This document shows positions 1 to 10,899 of a stretch of DNA of 64,000 bases, in pieces. This DNA comes from Mantis religiosa (Eukaryota; Arthropoda; Insecta; Mantodea; Mantidae): the NCBI GenBank assembly GCA_030765055.1, contig CM060955.1, positions 157,882,743 to 157,946,742 on the forward strand, in the 5' to 3' direction. Made by a program: the position numbers and the translations under genes. The notes under the pieces were generated by a model. That model did not search any database. It was not told the origin of the DNA and saw only the letters and a program-made list of their open reading frames with translations. Position 1 is the first letter of the stretch, and each line of letters opens with the position of its first letter.

Positions 1-267
1 CACACAGTTTTCCCAGTCTTGTGTTTCTTGTCAATTTCTTCATGAATAAGTCGTTCAATGTCAGTCAGTTTAAAAATATTATTTCTGTTTGCAACATAAT
101 TTGAGCCCACATTAACTCAATTGGATTGTTCTGGCAGTAGTAAGGGGAAAGGTGGATTGCATATCATTGATCCAGCTGATACACTTTTTCATGGAAGAGT
201 AACTGAATAATGCTGCTTTGAACTCTAGAGTAAATAGAGATTACTAACCATTCATGAACAAAGATAT

Positions 268-870
268 GTGACCAGACACATTCTGCCAGACCAGCAAGAA
301 GTGTATTGTTTCCTCTCATCGAATTTAACAAACATCTTGGCTTATTCAAAGTACATACTTTTAAAGTGTCTAAAGAACTATGTCCCAGAAGCAACTATTA
401 GAATGATTTATTTCTCCCTGATTCAGTCACACATCTCATATGGTCTGGAGATCTGGGGCAATACTTCGAAATTAAATTTACACAAAATTTTTACTTTACA
501 GAAAAGAGCAATTAGATATCTATCTAATTTAAAAACTAAAGAATCATGTAGGGAAGCCTTTCGTCAGCAAAAAATAATGACGCTGACAAGGCTGTACATC
601 TACAAAACAATTTTATATATGATAAAATACATCCCATTGCAAACAAATTCGGATATTCATATCCACAACACAAGAAACAAGAATAATTTCGCTACTATGA
701 TGTATAGACTCCACCTGTGTGACAAGTTGCCTAGTTACATGGGAGCCAAGCTATATAACAAACTCCCAGCAGAAGTTAAAGTGTCTAGTAACTTAACAAA
801 ATTCAAATTTTTCTTGAAATCATATTTAATTAATAATGTTTTTTATTCACTTGATGAATTTCTAAACTAA
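268..870 (+). pseudogene. LINE reverse transcriptase, C-terminal fragment (jockey-like)
   Basis: An open frame of about 200 codons matches the region after the RT catalytic core of jockey-type non-LTR retrotransposons. It shows the recurring block SLIQSHISYGLEIWG, then LQKRAIRYL, a CREAF..KIMTL segment and a C-terminal FYSLDEFLN. The catalytic YADD box and the endonuclease are absent, so this is a 5'-truncated copy. The first ~30 codons do not look like LINE sequence, so the true join is probably near 330. The element at 25.75-26.6 kb has the same C-terminal organisation (FYSVQDYL). Non-functional on its own. Confidence 0.8.
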
Positions 871-1096
871 GACTACAACTTCAGAATTTATCGTTTGAGG
901 GCTAGTTTCTTATTTTACAATACTTATGATTAAAACCTAGACATTGTATTAGGTGTACAAGACATTATACATTTAGAATAACATGACCTAAGTTTTAGTT
1001 TCTTCTAATATCTGTGTATATATATCAAAATATCCAGCAACTTTAATTGTATATAATTGACAACTTGCCTGTTTTCAACAACACTTGTAAAAGTAT

Positions 1097-1410
1097 TATC
1101 ATCATCATTCCCCTCATCATTCTCATCATCATTCTCATAATCATTCTCATCATCATTCTCATCATCATTCTCATCACCATTCTCATCATCATTCTCATCA
1201 TCATTCTCATCATCATCCTCATCATCATTCTCATCATCATTCTCATCATCATTCTCATCATCATTCTCATCACCATTCTCATCATCATTCTCATCAACAT
1301 CCTCATCAACATCCTCATCATCGTTCTCATCATCATTCTCATCATCATTCTCATCATCATCCTCATCATCATCCTCATCAACATCCTCATCATCATTCTC
1401 ATCATCATCC

Positions 1411-1444
<34 letters not shown>

Positions 1445-2318
1445 CATCATCATCCTCATCCTCATCATCATCATCATCCTCATCATCATCATCATCCTCA
1501 TCATCATCCTCATCTTCATCTTCATCATCATCCTCATCCTCATCCTCATCATCCTCATCATCATCATCATCCTCATCATCATCCTCATCATCATCCTCAA
1601 CATCATCCTCATCATCATCCTCATCATCATCCTAATCCTCATCATCATCATCCTCATCATCATCATCCTCATCATCATCCTCATCTTCATCTTCATCATC
1701 ATCCTCATCATCATTCTCATCATCATTCTCATCATCATTCTCATCATCATTCTCATCATCATTCTCATCATCATCCTCATCATCATCCTCATCATCATCC
1801 TCATCAACATCCTCATCATCATCCTCATCATCATCCTCATCATCATCATCCTCATCATCATCCTCATCATCATCCTCATCATCATCCTCATCTTCATCCT
1901 CATCTTCATCCTCAACATCATCTTCATCATCATCCTCATCATCATCTTCATCATCATCCTCATCATCATCTTCATCATCATCTTCATCATCATCCTCATC
2001 ATCATCTTCATCTTCATCTTCATCATCATCCTCATCATCATCATCATCATCATCCTCCTCATCATCATCATCATCCTCATCATCATCCTCATCATCATCC
2101 TCATCATCATCCTCATCTTCATCCTCATCTTCATCCTCAACATCATCTTCATCATCCTCATCATCATCTTCATCATCATCCTCATCATCATCTTCATCTT
2201 CATCATCATCCTCAACATCATCTTCATCATCATCCTCATCATCATCTCCATCATCATCCTCATCATCATCTTCATCTTCATCTTCATCTTCATCTTCATC
2301 TTCATCTTCATCTTCATC

Positions 2319-2404
<86 letters not shown>

Positions 2405-2410
2405 TATTAT
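1097..2410. repeat. 1.3 kb zoned trinucleotide/12-mer array
   Basis: A continuous low-complexity array built from CAT triplets with spaced substitutions. From left to right the dominant unit changes: TCTCATCATCAT (12 bp) to about 1400, CCTCATCATCAT to about 1900, mixtures with CTTCAT to about 2260, pure CTTCAT hexamers about 2262-2322, then uninterrupted CAT to about 2405. The blocks suggest successive expansions rather than random decay. Most frames on both strands lack stops, giving spurious Asp/Glu-, Met- or Ile-rich open frames of 318-465 codons. I do not call these genes. Confidence 0.97.
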
Positions 2411-2974
2411 TGTTAGTGTGTATGGATTTATTAAAGCAAGTTAGTATTCTATTTATATCACACAACCTGTATAGCTGTGTTCTTAAACTGTATAAATTCA
2501 TATGACGTGGTTCTTTTGTGTATTTAACACTATACTGAACTGAAAATAAATAAATAACAAATAAATAAATAAATATTTCTTTTATCACATCGTGTAAAAT
2601 GTTTACATTTCAGTTCTGAGTAATTTCAAATATACGTTCACGCATTCATGGCAACCAATAATGATATTCATTACAGTGCTTACATCGCAATGCATTGTTA
2701 TAATATAATGGTATATTAAATTAATCGACTCCCAATTAATTTAATTTATACAACAACACTGTTTTCAACACTTCCCTGAAAGGATTTATAATGGTATATA
2801 TTTAATTTATTTGTATTAGGAAAACTATTTGAGATAAAAATATAGGGTTTTCTGTTTATGGTAAATATATTACTCTCTCCTTCCTCATGAATCAGTTTTG
2901 GCAAAATCTGAATTTTTGTCTTAGCGCGAATAGTATTTATTAGAGATTGATCAGTTTTCCGCTCGTCACGCACT
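2411..2974. other. Unassigned AT-rich spacer
   Basis: No coding similarity seen. It contains a short imperfect AAAT array around 2547-2577. A segment near 2722-2760 (taatcgactcccaatta) reappears near 5425-5470 in slightly diverged form, so both places probably hold ends of the same unnamed repeat. Confidence 0.6.
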
Positions 2975-3255
2975 ACCTAGGGGGAATGCAATACGACAAC
3001 ACCGCAGGACTCCAATTGGTTGCTCACCTAGTAGCACTCAAGGACAAAACACCTTCCCATTTAAAACACATAACTGTCTCAGCAAATACCTACATAAAAT
3101 TGGATTGTTATCATCTCCAAATTATCTGTTATGTAACAAGGAAGAGAAAATGAACATGGAAGATCTATCTATCTGTGAACAACTTAAAAACTATCCAGAC
3201 ATGACCCAAAAATATTGGGAAGGAAGAAGGAGAATGGCTATGTTGCTAAATACCT
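2975..3255 (+). pseudogene. LINE C-terminal fragment with Cys/His motif
   Basis: In one frame the stretch from about 3060 reads HINCLSKYLHKIGLLSSP, then LLCNKEEKMNMEDLSIC, then KYWEGRRRMAMLLNT followed by a stop at about 3256. This is the familiar tail of LINE polyproteins carrying an RNase H domain and a terminal C..C...H/D L..C knuckle. The upstream part is in another frame or lost, so only the last 60-70 residues are readable. A decayed 3' end. Confidence 0.65.
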
Positions 3256-3699
3256 GAGCATTAACTGCATACATACATGCACATATTGTACAGTTTATTT
3301 TCATTTACATTCATTACAGTTAATTGAAGGTAAACATAGGAAGAAGGGTTTGGAAGCCAGAAACTCATGATGCACAGTTTTGTTTATTTATCCACAAGCT
3401 GGCTTTATATTTACATTGTCCCATGAGAGAAAATGTCATTAATTAACGACTACCTCCTGAACTGGCATGTCCCATTTCGAGAGACGTACAGGACAATATT
3501 ATGGTGCAGTTTAGCAAAGTTAACTAACATGCACCTTATTTATTTATTATCCCATTTTGTGATTCTTATTTTACCCAAAGGTATATTAGGAATATAGTTT
3601 ACAAATTATAAAATGAATATAATAAAATTACAAAAGTAACCAAATACAATATCAAGTTGACAAACAGTAAACATCAAGATGGATCCTTTGGCTTAAGAA
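3256..3699. other. Unassigned spacer
   Basis: AT-rich sequence without a recognised gene, promoter or repeat. Confidence 0.5.
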
Positions 3700-3915
3700 A
3701 TACTTTGTTCAAGAAAGCCATGAAATATAAGTTTTTGTAAATGGTTTTAAAAAAGTGTAACCTAAGGATTGAAGCAATAATTCAAGTTCATGTCTTTCAA
3801 AACAGAAAAAGAGGCAATCAAATAAAACGTGAGGGACATCTTGAAGGTGATTTCCACAGATATAATCAGAGGTGGATTTATTAATTTTTAGATGAGTCAT
3901 ATTTATTACACATCT
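3700..3915 (-). pseudogene. LINE C-terminal fragment (Cys-rich knuckle)
   Basis: The minus-strand frame contains KSTSDYICGNHLQDVPHVLF followed by DC..F...RHELELLLQSLG. It resembles the last domain of I/jockey-type LINEs (C..CG...Q...H.LFDC..F...R..L). About 60 residues remain, with no RT core. It lies directly downstream (minus sense) of the PLE at 3949-5131 but is a different element class. Confidence 0.55.
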
Positions 3916-3948
3916 GCTTCACTTTCATACCTATTTTGAGGACATGTT

Positions 3949-5131
3949 TCACAAATCATCGTTTGCATCTACGGCTCTTATGCGACTAAAGCTTGATCCA
4001 GCGGTGTGGGTAATTCTGGGGTTGCTGCTGCCATCTGTTGATTTAGTGATGAACTTAAATGTGGGATTCTCTTCTGGCGGGATTTCAAAGTTCATTAGTT
4101 GGTTTTTATGTTTTTCTATGTATATCCTCTCCCATATGACGAGTTCACTATGTTTTTGTACGTATTTTAGTAATTCTGTTCTATCTTCAATTTCATGATT
4201 TTCAGACCAGAAATGAGCTGCTATTGCGGACTTATCAATATTTTTGTATCTTAAGTGCCTGAAGTGTTCTTTCTTTCTAGTGCCTATGTTTCTTTTTGTC
4301 CTCCCTATGTAAATTTTTTCACAGTCTTTACACTTAATCTTGTAAATGCCTGACTTTTCCTCTGGTTTTATCTTATCAGTATTATTACTGTGAAGTAGGT
4401 TTTTAATGTTGTAATTGTTTTTTGGTGCCAATGTTATATTGTATTTCTTGAATATTTTTTGGAACTTTTTTGTGGCCCAGGGGTGGTAAGTAAATTTAGC
4501 AAATCTAGTTTCTTGTTTTATTGGTGTGAGAGCTGTGATCTGTTTTAATCTCTTTTGAAGTTTGAATGATTTTAGTTTTTTATCTACAAGGTTTTTTCCA
4601 TATCCATTTTTAATTGCAGTTTTTAAGATTTGATGGTATTCGTTTTGATATTCTTGCTGGCTGAGAAGTAGATTTACTAATCTGTGTGTGAGACTGTTGA
4701 TGGTTGCATGTTTGTGTGGAATTGGGTTGAAACTATTTGCTTTGATGTAATTATCTGTGTGTGTTGCTTTTCTATGGATGCCAAATTCTAGTTTTTCATT
4801 GCTTTTTTGATTTTAAGGTCTAAAAAAGGTAGAGTACAGTCCTCTTCAGTTTCCACTGTAAATTGTATGCTGGGTTCTTGCAGGTTGAGTAGTTTCAAAG
4901 CATCATCTATTTGTTTGTAGGGCACAATTGCAAAGATGTCGTCTACGTATCTGTACCATGTTTTAAACATATGAGGGAAGGCTTTAGTTATATGTGTTTC
5001 GAAAAAGCTCATGTATAGATTGGCCAAAAATGGTGATAGCGGACTTCCCATAGCTAGTCCTGAAATTTGTTTATAATATTTTCCATTGAAGACAAAATAA
5101 TTTTGATGTATACATATTTCAGTCATTTCAG
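3949..5131 (-). pseudogene. Penelope-like element: RT end plus GIY-YIG endonuclease
   Basis: Minus-strand coding remnant of a PLE. The 5' part (5131 to about 4790) has RT motif B as QISGLAMGSPLSPFLANLYM and motif C as YRYVDDIFAIV. After one frameshift near 4790 the frame continues through LEFGIHRKATHTDNY and HRLVNLL to a GIY-YIG nuclease: GIYKIKCKDCEKIYIGRTKR, then RKKEHFRHLRY and AAHFWSENHEI (4431-3949). PLEs combine RT and GIY-YIG in one protein; here the N-terminal half of the RT is missing. The 5' break lies at 5131, where a second PLE fragment of opposite orientation begins. Non-autonomous but only lightly damaged. Confidence 0.9.
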
Positions 5132-5401
5132 TCACACCACAACATAAATCCAAAACCAAAATTACTAAAACATACAACAGGAAAACAAGAACTATCCACA
5201 TGGGAACAAATCTTTATTTCAAAAAATAGGAACAAAGTATTCAATTTCGACATCCCCCAGAAAGATTTGTTCAGCAAGTTCCTCAAACTGCCACCAGAGG
5301 AGACTGATGACAAAATATTGCCAGCTACACCAAGGAGAACCAGTCGATGTCCGGCTGAGGATAGAGGGAAGGCCTCTGAAACTAGTTCCGGGAAAATTTA
5401 A
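5132..5401 (+). pseudogene. Penelope-like element, C-terminus only
   Basis: A plus-strand frame open for 89 codons to TAA. It begins HHNINPKPKLLKH and continues STWEQIFISKNRNKVFNFDI with an IP..PPEE tail. It aligns with the C-terminal end of the other PLEs here (for example NHDIDPNPKLLK and TTWENIFIWKNKDRVMNIEI at 12.8 kb). It starts exactly where the minus-strand PLE ends, so the two are joined head to head with no spacer. The sequence divergence suggests a different PLE subfamily from its neighbour. Confidence 0.8.
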
Positions 5402-6245
5402 AAGTAGGTGTTGTTTAGTGTCATTAATCGACTCCCAATAAATTTAAATGTTACCTATCTTGTCCAACAACACAGTAAACTAGTTCATTGCAAATAAGAA
5501 ATGAGGGAACTCACTATCTTATTTTGATGAAGAGATACTAGAACACATTACAGTGATGCTATTACAAGCTCTCGTCAAATGTCATATGTCACATGGTAGT
5601 CTGTGGCATGTACTTCACAAGCAGCAATTACACCCACAATGAATCCTTAAATTTATCTAACTAGCTATGCATCAGGGGCCATATTGTGTCAGTGTTTGCA
5701 CCAACAATGAAATTAACAAAATTACCTCTAATTTGACTGTTTACTGAGCAGGCCTCAATTACTCATAATGAAATTCAGAGTAGCAGGAATAGCCGTCTGT
5801 GGAATTAAGAAAGCCCTCAAGGTGTGGCCACACAATCAAGTTTGTCTTACTGCAAATATCTGACCTGGTAATGTTACAAAATGATCTCAGTTGACCCTGT
5901 CATCTACTTACTCGTCTGAATGGCCAGTTTACCTTCATTATTAAAGTTATTTCACTTGTATATAAAAGATTCCAAATGTGATTTTTTACTTCAAGGTGAC
6001 TCATTATACATGTTTGTATTCATCATTTATCCAAAATCAAAAATTAAAATCAAAAGTCAACTTTTGGTTTCAGTTTTATTATGTATGTACAGAAGTTAGA
6101 TATTATGGGCAATGTAATATTTTTATTGAAATGTGTAGTAAACTGGATGATATTTTTATATTCTTTCAATATGATCCAAATCCTGAGAAAATGATGTTTA
6201 AAATTCTGAGAAATATGATGACATCTAACTAACAAACAATATTTG
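5402..6245. other. Unassigned spacer
   Basis: Contains the diverged second copy of the taatcgactccca block (about 5425-5470) also present near 2722. Nothing else recognised. Confidence 0.5.
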
Positions 6246-6436
6246 ATAGATAGAGTCAACATGAAAAATTCAGTGTCATGGCTGGGATTTGAACCACAGA
6301 TCTCCTGGTTTCCGTCCATTCGCTACAATCCATTGAGCTACCACGGCCAAATTGTCGTCACAACATTAATTCTCCATTTGACTCATATATTTCCCTGGTA
6401 GACCACTAGGGGCTCTCGCATTCGAGATACACCGTT
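6246..6436 (-). repeat. SINE-A copy (tRNA-derived), minus orientation
   Basis: The complement carries the SINE-A head: a tRNA-like A box near TAGCTCAATGG and a B box GGTTCAAATCC followed by the CAGCCATG arm. The plus strand then shows the family-specific flank CCACTAGGGGCTCTCGCATT and GAGATACACCGTTTGTG. The 3' tail seen in full copies (TTAATTTCCATCAATTAAC) is absent, so the unit is incomplete. Family features are described at 45464-45741. Confidence 0.85.
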
Positions 6437-6772
6437 TGTGTATCATTGTGTATCATTATTAGTACTGAATATTTTTGCATCTTAAATACACGAAATATCT
6501 CTAATTTTATTGCACTTGCATTCCTTGGCATGGAGAAATATGTTTTTTCACATAATCAAGTAAGTATCAAAAGGGAAATATTTCGCTATTTGATTGTTAT
6601 GTTGGTACCAAAGCGTATGTTTACTATCGGCGGAAGTTGCATTCTAGTTTCTACACATGATGCGGATTGACTTGTATCTCATTCTATATGCATGCTTCAG
6701 AGGTGAACACGTGGATACTAAACTTATTATTTGGTTTAATTTGTTTCTACTGTAAGTGTGAAGTAAATTTAG
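6437..6772. other. Unassigned spacer
   Basis: No gene or repeat recognised. Confidence 0.4.
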
Positions 6773-6945
6773 ATGCCTAAGCAAAAGTGTGTATTGAGTG
6801 ATTCTCTTAAAAAGCAATTTCCATTTTTGAAGAAGAGTACTGGATGTGAAGTGTAGTGTAATTTCTGCCACAGTATGTTTAGTGTTAGCCATGGAGGGAA
6901 ATCTGATATCATGGATTATGTTCAATACAATAAAGTTCAGCTAAT
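6773..6945 (+). pseudogene. BED-type zinc-finger fragment, likely hAT transposon N-terminus
   Basis: An ATG at 6773 opens a frame reading MPKQKCVLSDSLKKQFPFLK, a stop at 6854 (TAG after CEV), then CNFCHSMFSVSHGGKSDIMD. The pattern C..C..(F/M)FS.(S/A)HGG.(S/N)D(I/V) is typical of the ZBED-like finger at the start of hAT-related transposases. The final His pair is not clear and no catalytic domain follows. Short, broken, and not linked to the hAT piece at 38.4 kb. Confidence 0.5.
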
Positions 6946-8155
6946 GGTACTGTGCTAATATCTGTATTAATTCATTATTTATCCTATTTGTATATGTAAT
7001 AGGTCCTTCGGTTTTCAGATAACATAATATCAAAGTGTCCCGATTTTTTCCATTTCAGAATCTGGGATCCCTAAATATGCCACAATATTGAACAAAAATA
7101 TTATACCAAGAGGACTCAAGAGGACAAAACCTGAAGATCTAGTGCACTGACTCGTGTTCCCACACAAAAAAGTGCAAATACACAGAAATATTCACTGAAA
7201 TAATTTCATGCCTAATGGTGACTTATAATAATGAAACTATTAGATAAGTTTTTTACTTACTGTAGTCTTAGGTAATGCTTTTAGTATCAAATTGATAAAA
7301 AAAAATACCATTTCATTTTAGGTGTAAGAGTGATAGAAAAGCTATAGTTGTCAGATGTTTAAAAGTGAATCACTGTAATTCTGACTTTGAAATTCCATTC
7401 TTTTTCCATGACATCACAAGAAACAACTGATGGTGACAGCTCTTACACAATTAAACAGCAATAAAAATTTGCACCAATATTAATGGATATCTCAGAAATA
7501 ACTGAGCTACAAAAAAGTATTTTAAATAAATGGTGTTCATTCAAAGATATTTACCTAACTTTTAGTATAGGTACATGTTTTGTCCATCTCTTATGGTTTA
7601 CTCTTTATGCAAGATCATACAAAATTGTTTATGATTAGAATAGACTGCATAGGCCATTCCCAGAAAACTCAGTATAGCTGTACATATTTGGCATGTAAAT
7701 AAATATTTTAAATATATGGTATTTTAATAAAATATATTGTACCCTTTTTTGAGAAAATAAAAAGCATAAGCACTTTTTCCATGTAAAAGATAGAAGTTAT
7801 TGACTTTAAAATCCTTGGTTACATACTTGGATGATAGTGAACTTGTTTAGAATTCATCGAACATTTTGTTTAACAATTATGCTGTTCACAAACCATACAC
7901 ATGCAGCATTTTCTAAAAATGCATTTATTTAGTATAGGTGTAAAGTACATAAGTATGAAAACTTAGAATTTTCTAGAAAGGGTATCAGGATAATTTTTAT
8001 ATATGAATATATAATTTTTATTAGATTTAAAATGGTCACCTCACAATTATTAAAGGAAACAAATCTCTTTCACATAATCTTCACCTACTTTCTTTCCTTC
8101 ATTCTTTTATTACAAGAAAATAAATTTTAATGTCTAATACAGGAGGCCAGAAATA
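6946..8155. other. Unassigned AT-rich spacer
   Basis: About 1.2 kb with no recognisable coding or repeat structure. A weak ~45-bp similarity near 7745-7790 (gagaaaataaaaa...) is shared with 36617-36660 but is too simple in composition to classify. Confidence 0.5.
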
Positions 8156-8156
8156 T

Positions 8157-8282
8157 ATTAATGGAAATTAATCGTTTATTCACACTAGTCATGTATAGGC
8201 TCAATGGGTAAGAACTAGACGGAAACCAGGAGATCCGTGGTTCAAATCCTAGCTGTGGTATTGAATTTTTCAGTTTGACTCT
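8157..8282 (+). repeat. SINE-A chimeric fragment
   Basis: The left 45 bp (TTAATGGAAATTAATCGTTT and CACACTAG) is the SINE-A 3' tail in antisense. From about 8199 it switches to the sense head (CTCAATGGGTAAGA, GGTTCAAATCC, GACTCTATC). The antisense tail joined to a sense head is the same fold-back pattern as in the larger SINE-A insertions, here shortened by deletion. Confidence 0.7.
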
Positions 8283-9079
8283 ATCTATGCAAAATAAAAT
8301 AAACTATGTTGCAAGTTCATGAATAGAAAACACCCATTTCAGATAATTATGAGACAATGTATATATATCCCCATTTTAATTTCATTATTGTGATAGTTTT
8401 TATATAACTGGATATTTGGCAATTAAACAGGGAGGGGCTTAGTGATGAATAATACCTACTTTTATTCTTCATTATTAAAATTCTACCAAATAATTCATTA
8501 GCATTTTATATTGTTGATATTAATATGAATAAGTATAACATTTCCTGGGCCAAAAATATTTTAAAATTTCATTAATGCATTTACATATCAAACAACGTTC
8601 AATGCCACAGTGTAATTCATAATTTAATAAATCCCAGATAAGATGACAGCTCTTCTGGATAGTACCTTTAAAATTGGAGACAACCCAGCCATAGAACCAA
8701 TTTTCGGCAGATGACCATCTTGGCAATATACAACAGTTGCTGGGAGCAGAGAGTTAAGGAGGCTTTGGGCATTTCCTCCGAGAGGAACACGCTTAATTGT
8801 GATGCTGGATTTCAGTTTAGCTCCTCTTGGAAACCTACCTTTAAAATGGAAATCCGTCAGCTTAAGAAGTACAGATCTATTGAGATTAAATAAGTTAAGC
8901 AGTTATGTTTCTTTGACTCAATTAATTTTCTACACTCACACCATCTCCTGACCTGGCATTTAATTTACCGAAAACAGTCTTTTGTTCAGTATTGCGAATT
9001 TTGATAGTGTTTTGTCTTTGTTTATAGTTGTGTTATATCCAGTATTTCATTTTGTGTTTATAACATTTCTTAAAATATT
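8283..9079. other. Unassigned spacer
   Basis: No gene recognised. The right end (about 8985-9079) may belong to the same element as the ribozyme-like motif at 9080. Confidence 0.45.
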
Positions 9080-9112
9080 CTGATGATAGGAGAGATGTAC
9101 GCTCCCAAAACG
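9080..9112 (+). ncRNA. Decayed hammerhead-ribozyme-like core
   Basis: Reads CTGATGA, then a 4-bp stem GGAG/CTCC enclosing a 9-nt loop, then CAAAACG. The hammerhead consensus is CUGANGA, stem II, GAAA. All of box I matches; box II has A in place of the essential G. The change CCCGAAACG to CCCAAAACG would be a single CpG-to-CpA transition. Hammerheads are an established feature of the terminal repeats of Penelope-like elements, and PLE-tail sequence occurs nearby (9966-10025). Expected to be inactive. Confidence 0.4.
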
Positions 9113-9299
9113 TTGATTTCTAATCGTCTTTTCACCTGGCTTGTTTTCCGAGAAGATCTCAAACAAGAGTAAATGTATCTAATAGGATATGTATTTAAAA
9201 TTATATAAACTGAAAATGTTGCAGGTTTTATTGATTTTTATATCAGCAAAGTTGAAGGATAAATTAAATGTTAAACTAGGTACTGTGTTATCACCATAG

Positions 9300-9965
9300 T
9301 TGGTACAACTGCATAATTATAGATATTGTATTATACAAAACAGCAAACCATGGAGTGCAAGGGTTGGCAATAAAATGGATTACTTTATCTTTAAGAAACA
9401 GAGATCACTGTGTGGAAGTAAACCACAGAAATACAAATGGCATGGCAGAAAAAATAAAATCAGATTTTCAGAATTTTATGGAAGGAGTTCCACAAGGTTC
9501 GAGATTGGTTTCATTTTTGCTTTTAGGATACGTGAATAATATCTTAGAATTAGTTACATGAATGGGGGCATGCAATATGATATGCAAATAATATGATAAT
9601 ATAATTATAGATGAAGCTGAATCAGAAGTGGGAGAAAAGCAAATTCTACTCTAACAACCATAAAACAATTTGACTTCAATGTCGACATGTGTTTACTGTT
9701 AAAAAGTGTATGGGCTAGTTTTGAACTTAGGAGCTGCATTAGATTACAAATTCTATAAACAGAAGTCTGGATGTTATAGGAGCAATAGCTAATGACCATC
9801 TAAACTGGAAGCTATATTTAAGGCAAATCAGAAAAAAGCTGAATAAAGGAGTCTATAGTATCAGGTAGATTAGGAAAACAATGGTCAATGAAATCAATGA
9901 AATATTAAAAAAGTTTTACGATTACACAAATACAACTATTTGCAACAAAAACTTTGTCATCAAGG
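9300..9965 (+). pseudogene. LINE RT fragment (jockey-like), decayed
   Basis: Across several frames it keeps LINE RT landmarks: FMEGVPQGSRLVSFLLLGYV with NNILEL (the GVPQGS box, about 9476-9555), IKQFDF, then GAIANDHLNWKLYLRQIRKK and LNKGVYSIR (about 9780-9870). The YADD box is lost in frameshifted sequence near 9585-9610. The order fits a single plus-strand copy with multiple indels. No endonuclease region seen. Confidence 0.6.
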
Positions 9966-10030
9966 AAACTTGACAACGAAGTGTGTTGACTGAAGCTGCA
10001 AACAAATGTTCATGAAATCGATCTCATCAA
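9966..10030 (+). repeat. PLE 3'-tail fragment
   Basis: CTTGACAACGAAGTGTGTTG and the following TTCATGAAATC..ATCTCA correspond to the sequence downstream of the PLE at 62.84-62.90 kb (TTGACAACGAATTGTGTTGA, CATGAAATTAATCTCA). It marks the terminal part of a PLE of that subfamily without its coding region. Confidence 0.6.
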
Positions 10031-10352
10031 TTAATAAGAAAAAATAATAAAAATTTACATCATTTTCTTAATATAAGTGAAGTTTTTCTTATAAATAGTT
10101 GTATTTGTAATATTTATTGCTTCACTGTAGCCAGGTTTACTATGTTTGCATAAATTATGGGACACCACTGTGGGAGAATATCAGAGCTGTGGAAATGAAA
10201 AAAATCTTTCAACTTCAAAAATAGCCAGTTCAAATAATATAAAACGTAAACAGAAAGCACACTTTTAGGAATAGTTTTTGAAGTTCACACATGTAACAGT
10301 GTGAAACATGTTTTACAAGAACAAAATATATCTAAAAATTGTAAATATATGT

Positions 10353-10590
10353 ACTGCCTCGTTAGCATAGGTGGTAGTGCGTCTGCCTCACATTCAAGAG
10401 GTCCTGAGCTCTAATCTCGCTCAGGGTGAGTTATCTGGATAAGATTTTCTCTGGATTTTCCCTTATCTTGAAAGATGAATGTCTGGTAACTCTAAGCTCT
10501 GTGGACCCTGGGCTCACTTGAGCAACATTTTACCCATTTCGTTCATCATCCAATATGCTTTAAAGTTGGAGGACGTAAATTAAACAAAAA
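10353..10590 (+). repeat. SINE-B copy, plus orientation
   Basis: tRNA-derived repeat. The head has an A box (TTAGCATAGGTGG), the segment GTCTGCCTCACATTCAAGAG and a mutated B box (AGCTCTAATCTCG). The body is shared by all copies: TTATCTGGATAAG, CCCTTATCTTGAAAGATGAA, TAAGCTCTGTGGACC and TTGGAGGACGTAAATTA at the 3' end. Its head resembles tRNA-Val (CTGCCTCAC around the anticodon). Other copies: 17060 (-), 22203 (+, tail), 22798 (-), 61588 (+). The tail is the unit of the satellite at 53.6-57.96 kb. Confidence 0.85.
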
Positions 10591-10899
10591 TACAGAACAT
10601 GATATAAGTCAGTTAACTGCTGCACATTTTATATCCATGATGAAGTTTTAGACAGTGAATTAAGAAATATCTTGCATTAATATAATTTTGAGTGAAACTA
10701 GTACTCAGTGCTCCATTTTTTTGCTAGTATTTACCTAAAACGTGTTTCGTTAGGATCTTCGACTAATGCTTTAGTCGACAACAATGATGATATAAAAATT
10801 ATTTGTGGTTGGTTTATTGACACTCGTCACTTACTTTTTCATATATTTATGAGAGACTAGTTTCAAAGGCCCTGGCTTCCATTTTCAATCTCTTCCCAA

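Noticed and set aside
1043..2588. Long open frames (318-465 codons) giving Asp/Glu-, Met- or Ile-rich proteins
   Set aside because: They are translations of the CAT/CTT array, which lacks stops in most frames. There is no independent coding signal.
10741..10785. Hammerhead-like word TCGAAGATCC...GAAACACG on the minus strand near the PLE palindrome
   Set aside because: Two mismatches in box I and no pairing stem II. The adjacent GACTAA/TTAGTC hairpin is short and may be chance.
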